A DNA stretch of 64,000 bases from JAGLON01 sp041394985 (GTDB lineage: Bacteria; Zixibacteria; MSB-5A5; GN15; JAAZOE01), in assembly GCA_041394985.1 (NCBI GenBank), contig JAWLBI010000001.1, positions 2,046,001 to 2,110,000 of the forward strand, read 5' to 3'. Below, one piece after another: positions 63,236 through 64,000 of this stretch. The position numbers and the translations under genes are program-made. The first letter of the stretch is position 1. Each line of letters begins with the position of its first letter. The notes beneath the pieces were generated by a model. The model searched no databases, was not told the DNA's origin, and worked only from the letters and a program-made list of their open reading frames with translations.

Positions 63236-64000
63236 TCAATACTTCGTGATATCGACTCTTATGATATTGTCTATTCTTTGGCCGAGGAAGCGCTCGGCGA
63301 CGGGGGCGAATTTGTCAGGGACATCCGAGACGTAAAATTTATACTGGCCGTGCGATGATTGCTCGTTCGTCAGGTCCTTCTGCTTCAGGATATCTTTTAC
63401 CTCGATAGCCGTCGAGGTCGCCGAGTCGATGATCTTCACGTCGTCGCCGACGACTCGCTGAATTGCATCCTTCAACAGCGGATAGTGCGTGCAGCCGAGC
63501 ACCAGCGTGTCGATTCCGTTGTCCTTGAGTGTTTGGAGGTAATCCTCGGCAATGAGGAAAGTCGCCGGCTTGTCGTGGAAGCCCTCCTCGGCCAGCGGCA
63601 CGAACAGGGGACAGGCGAGCGAGAAGACCTTGATCTTTTTATTGATGCGATGGATGGCCTTGGGGTAGGCGTCCGATGCAATCGTAGCATGGGTGCCGAT
63701 GATGCCGACTTTGTTGTTCTGCGTGGCCTCGACGGCGGCGCGGGCACCGGGTTCGATTACGCCGAGCATCTCGGTGACATGCTCTTCCATGACGGTTTCG
63801 AGGGCAACCGAGGCGGCGGTGTTACAGGCGGCGACGATGAATTTGACATCCTGTTCCTGCAGGAAATTGACATCCTGGCGGGTGAATTCGAGGATGATAT
63901 CTTTGGAGCGCGGGCCATAGGGAGTGCGGCCCATGTCGCCGAAATAGACTATGTCTTCATTGGGGAGCAGTCGCATCAGTTCGGCGAGGACGGTGAGTCC
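63236..64000 (-). CDS. murI: Glutamate racemase MurI (5' end off the window)
   Basis: The visible C-terminal 255 residues of MurI, which makes D-glutamate for peptidoglycan. Catalytic cysteines are in AACNTAAS and GCTHYPLL; YFGDMGRTPYG and GIIGTHATI are also visible. Upstream codons still read GLTVLAELMRLLPNED, so the gene continues past the right edge and the in-frame ATG at 63976 is internal. Confidence 0.93.
   Translation of the reverse strand, partial: GLTVLAELMRLLPNEDIVYFGDMGRTPYGPRSKDIILEFTRQDVNFLQEQDVKFIVAACNTAASVALETVMEEHVTEMLGVIEPGARAAVEATQNNKVGIIGTHATIASDAYPKAIHRINKKIKVFSLACPLFVPLAEEGFHDKPATFLIAEDYLQTLKDNGIDTLVLGCTHYPLLKDAIQRVVGDDVKIIDSATSTAIEVKDILKQKDLTNEQSSHGQYKFYVSDVPDKFAPVAERFLGQRIDNIIRVDITKY

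Overview
The window looks like a chromosomal segment of an uncultured bacterium of the Zixibacteria / FCB-superphylum type. The clues are secreted proteins ending in the dockerin-like signature GD.NGDG.VN(V/I)GDA..(L/M)..FIF.GGP (genes at 3211 and 54338), TPR-rich serine/threonine kinases, FISUMP and FG-GAP/VCBS surface proteins, and many short palindromic repeats between core genes. This is inference from protein style; there is no rRNA in the window.

Layout. (1) 1-10.2 kb: a zinc-finger (anti-sigma-like) gene followed by a Lon-fold/membrane/propeller protein; a secreted LVIVD-dockerin protein with a strong terminator; then a membrane protein and a complete sugar-type ABC importer (binding protein, two permeases, ATPase). 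(2) 10.4-13.9 kb: a convergent FkbH-methyltransferase fusion, about 1.3 kb of apparently decayed DNA, and a broken Fic gene. (3) 13.9-28.7 kb: one unidirectional defence island. It holds a type I restriction-modification system (hsdM, hsdS, hsdR) whose genes are interleaved with a PD-(D/E)XK-like protein, a small membrane protein, a Kiwa pair (kwaA-kwaB), a truncated extra copy of the hsdR 5' end, an ATPase plus Mrr-type nuclease pair, and a 1250-residue protein with a nuclease-like C-terminus. (4) 29-35 kb: an ArdC-like antirestriction/metallopeptidase gene and an RHS polymorphic toxin with a small immunity-like gene. (5) 35.3-48.3 kb: mobile-element material: an HTH-Mrr fusion, a large serine recombinase, a frameshifted tyrosine integrase, two replication-relaxation proteins flanking a VirD4/HerA-like ATPase, a PIN-domain protein, and an intact tyrosine integrase next to the 3' end of tRNA-Arg(TCT). 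(6) 48.3-64 kb: higher-GC core chromosome: a Ser/Thr kinase-TPR protein, tRNA-Pro(TGG), rdgB, a secreted FG-GAP/TSP3/dockerin protein, a coupled TlpA-DUF4266-DUF3570-ApbE operon, a cupin, a 4-OT tautomerase, an AT-rich inserted gene of the TIGR04141/DUF6119 type, and the 3' part of murI.

The simplest reading is that DNA to the left of tRNA-Arg is an integrated island, or stacked islands, carrying defence and transfer genes, and DNA to the right is core. The left attachment site was not found in the window.

The most unusual element is a gene-free stretch of about 490 nt (40679-41172) inside the transfer module. It folds by eye into at least ten long helices closed by a perfect 12-bp outer stem. 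It looks like a large structured non-coding RNA, or a single-stranded-DNA structure used in replication or transfer, and I cannot match it to a known class.
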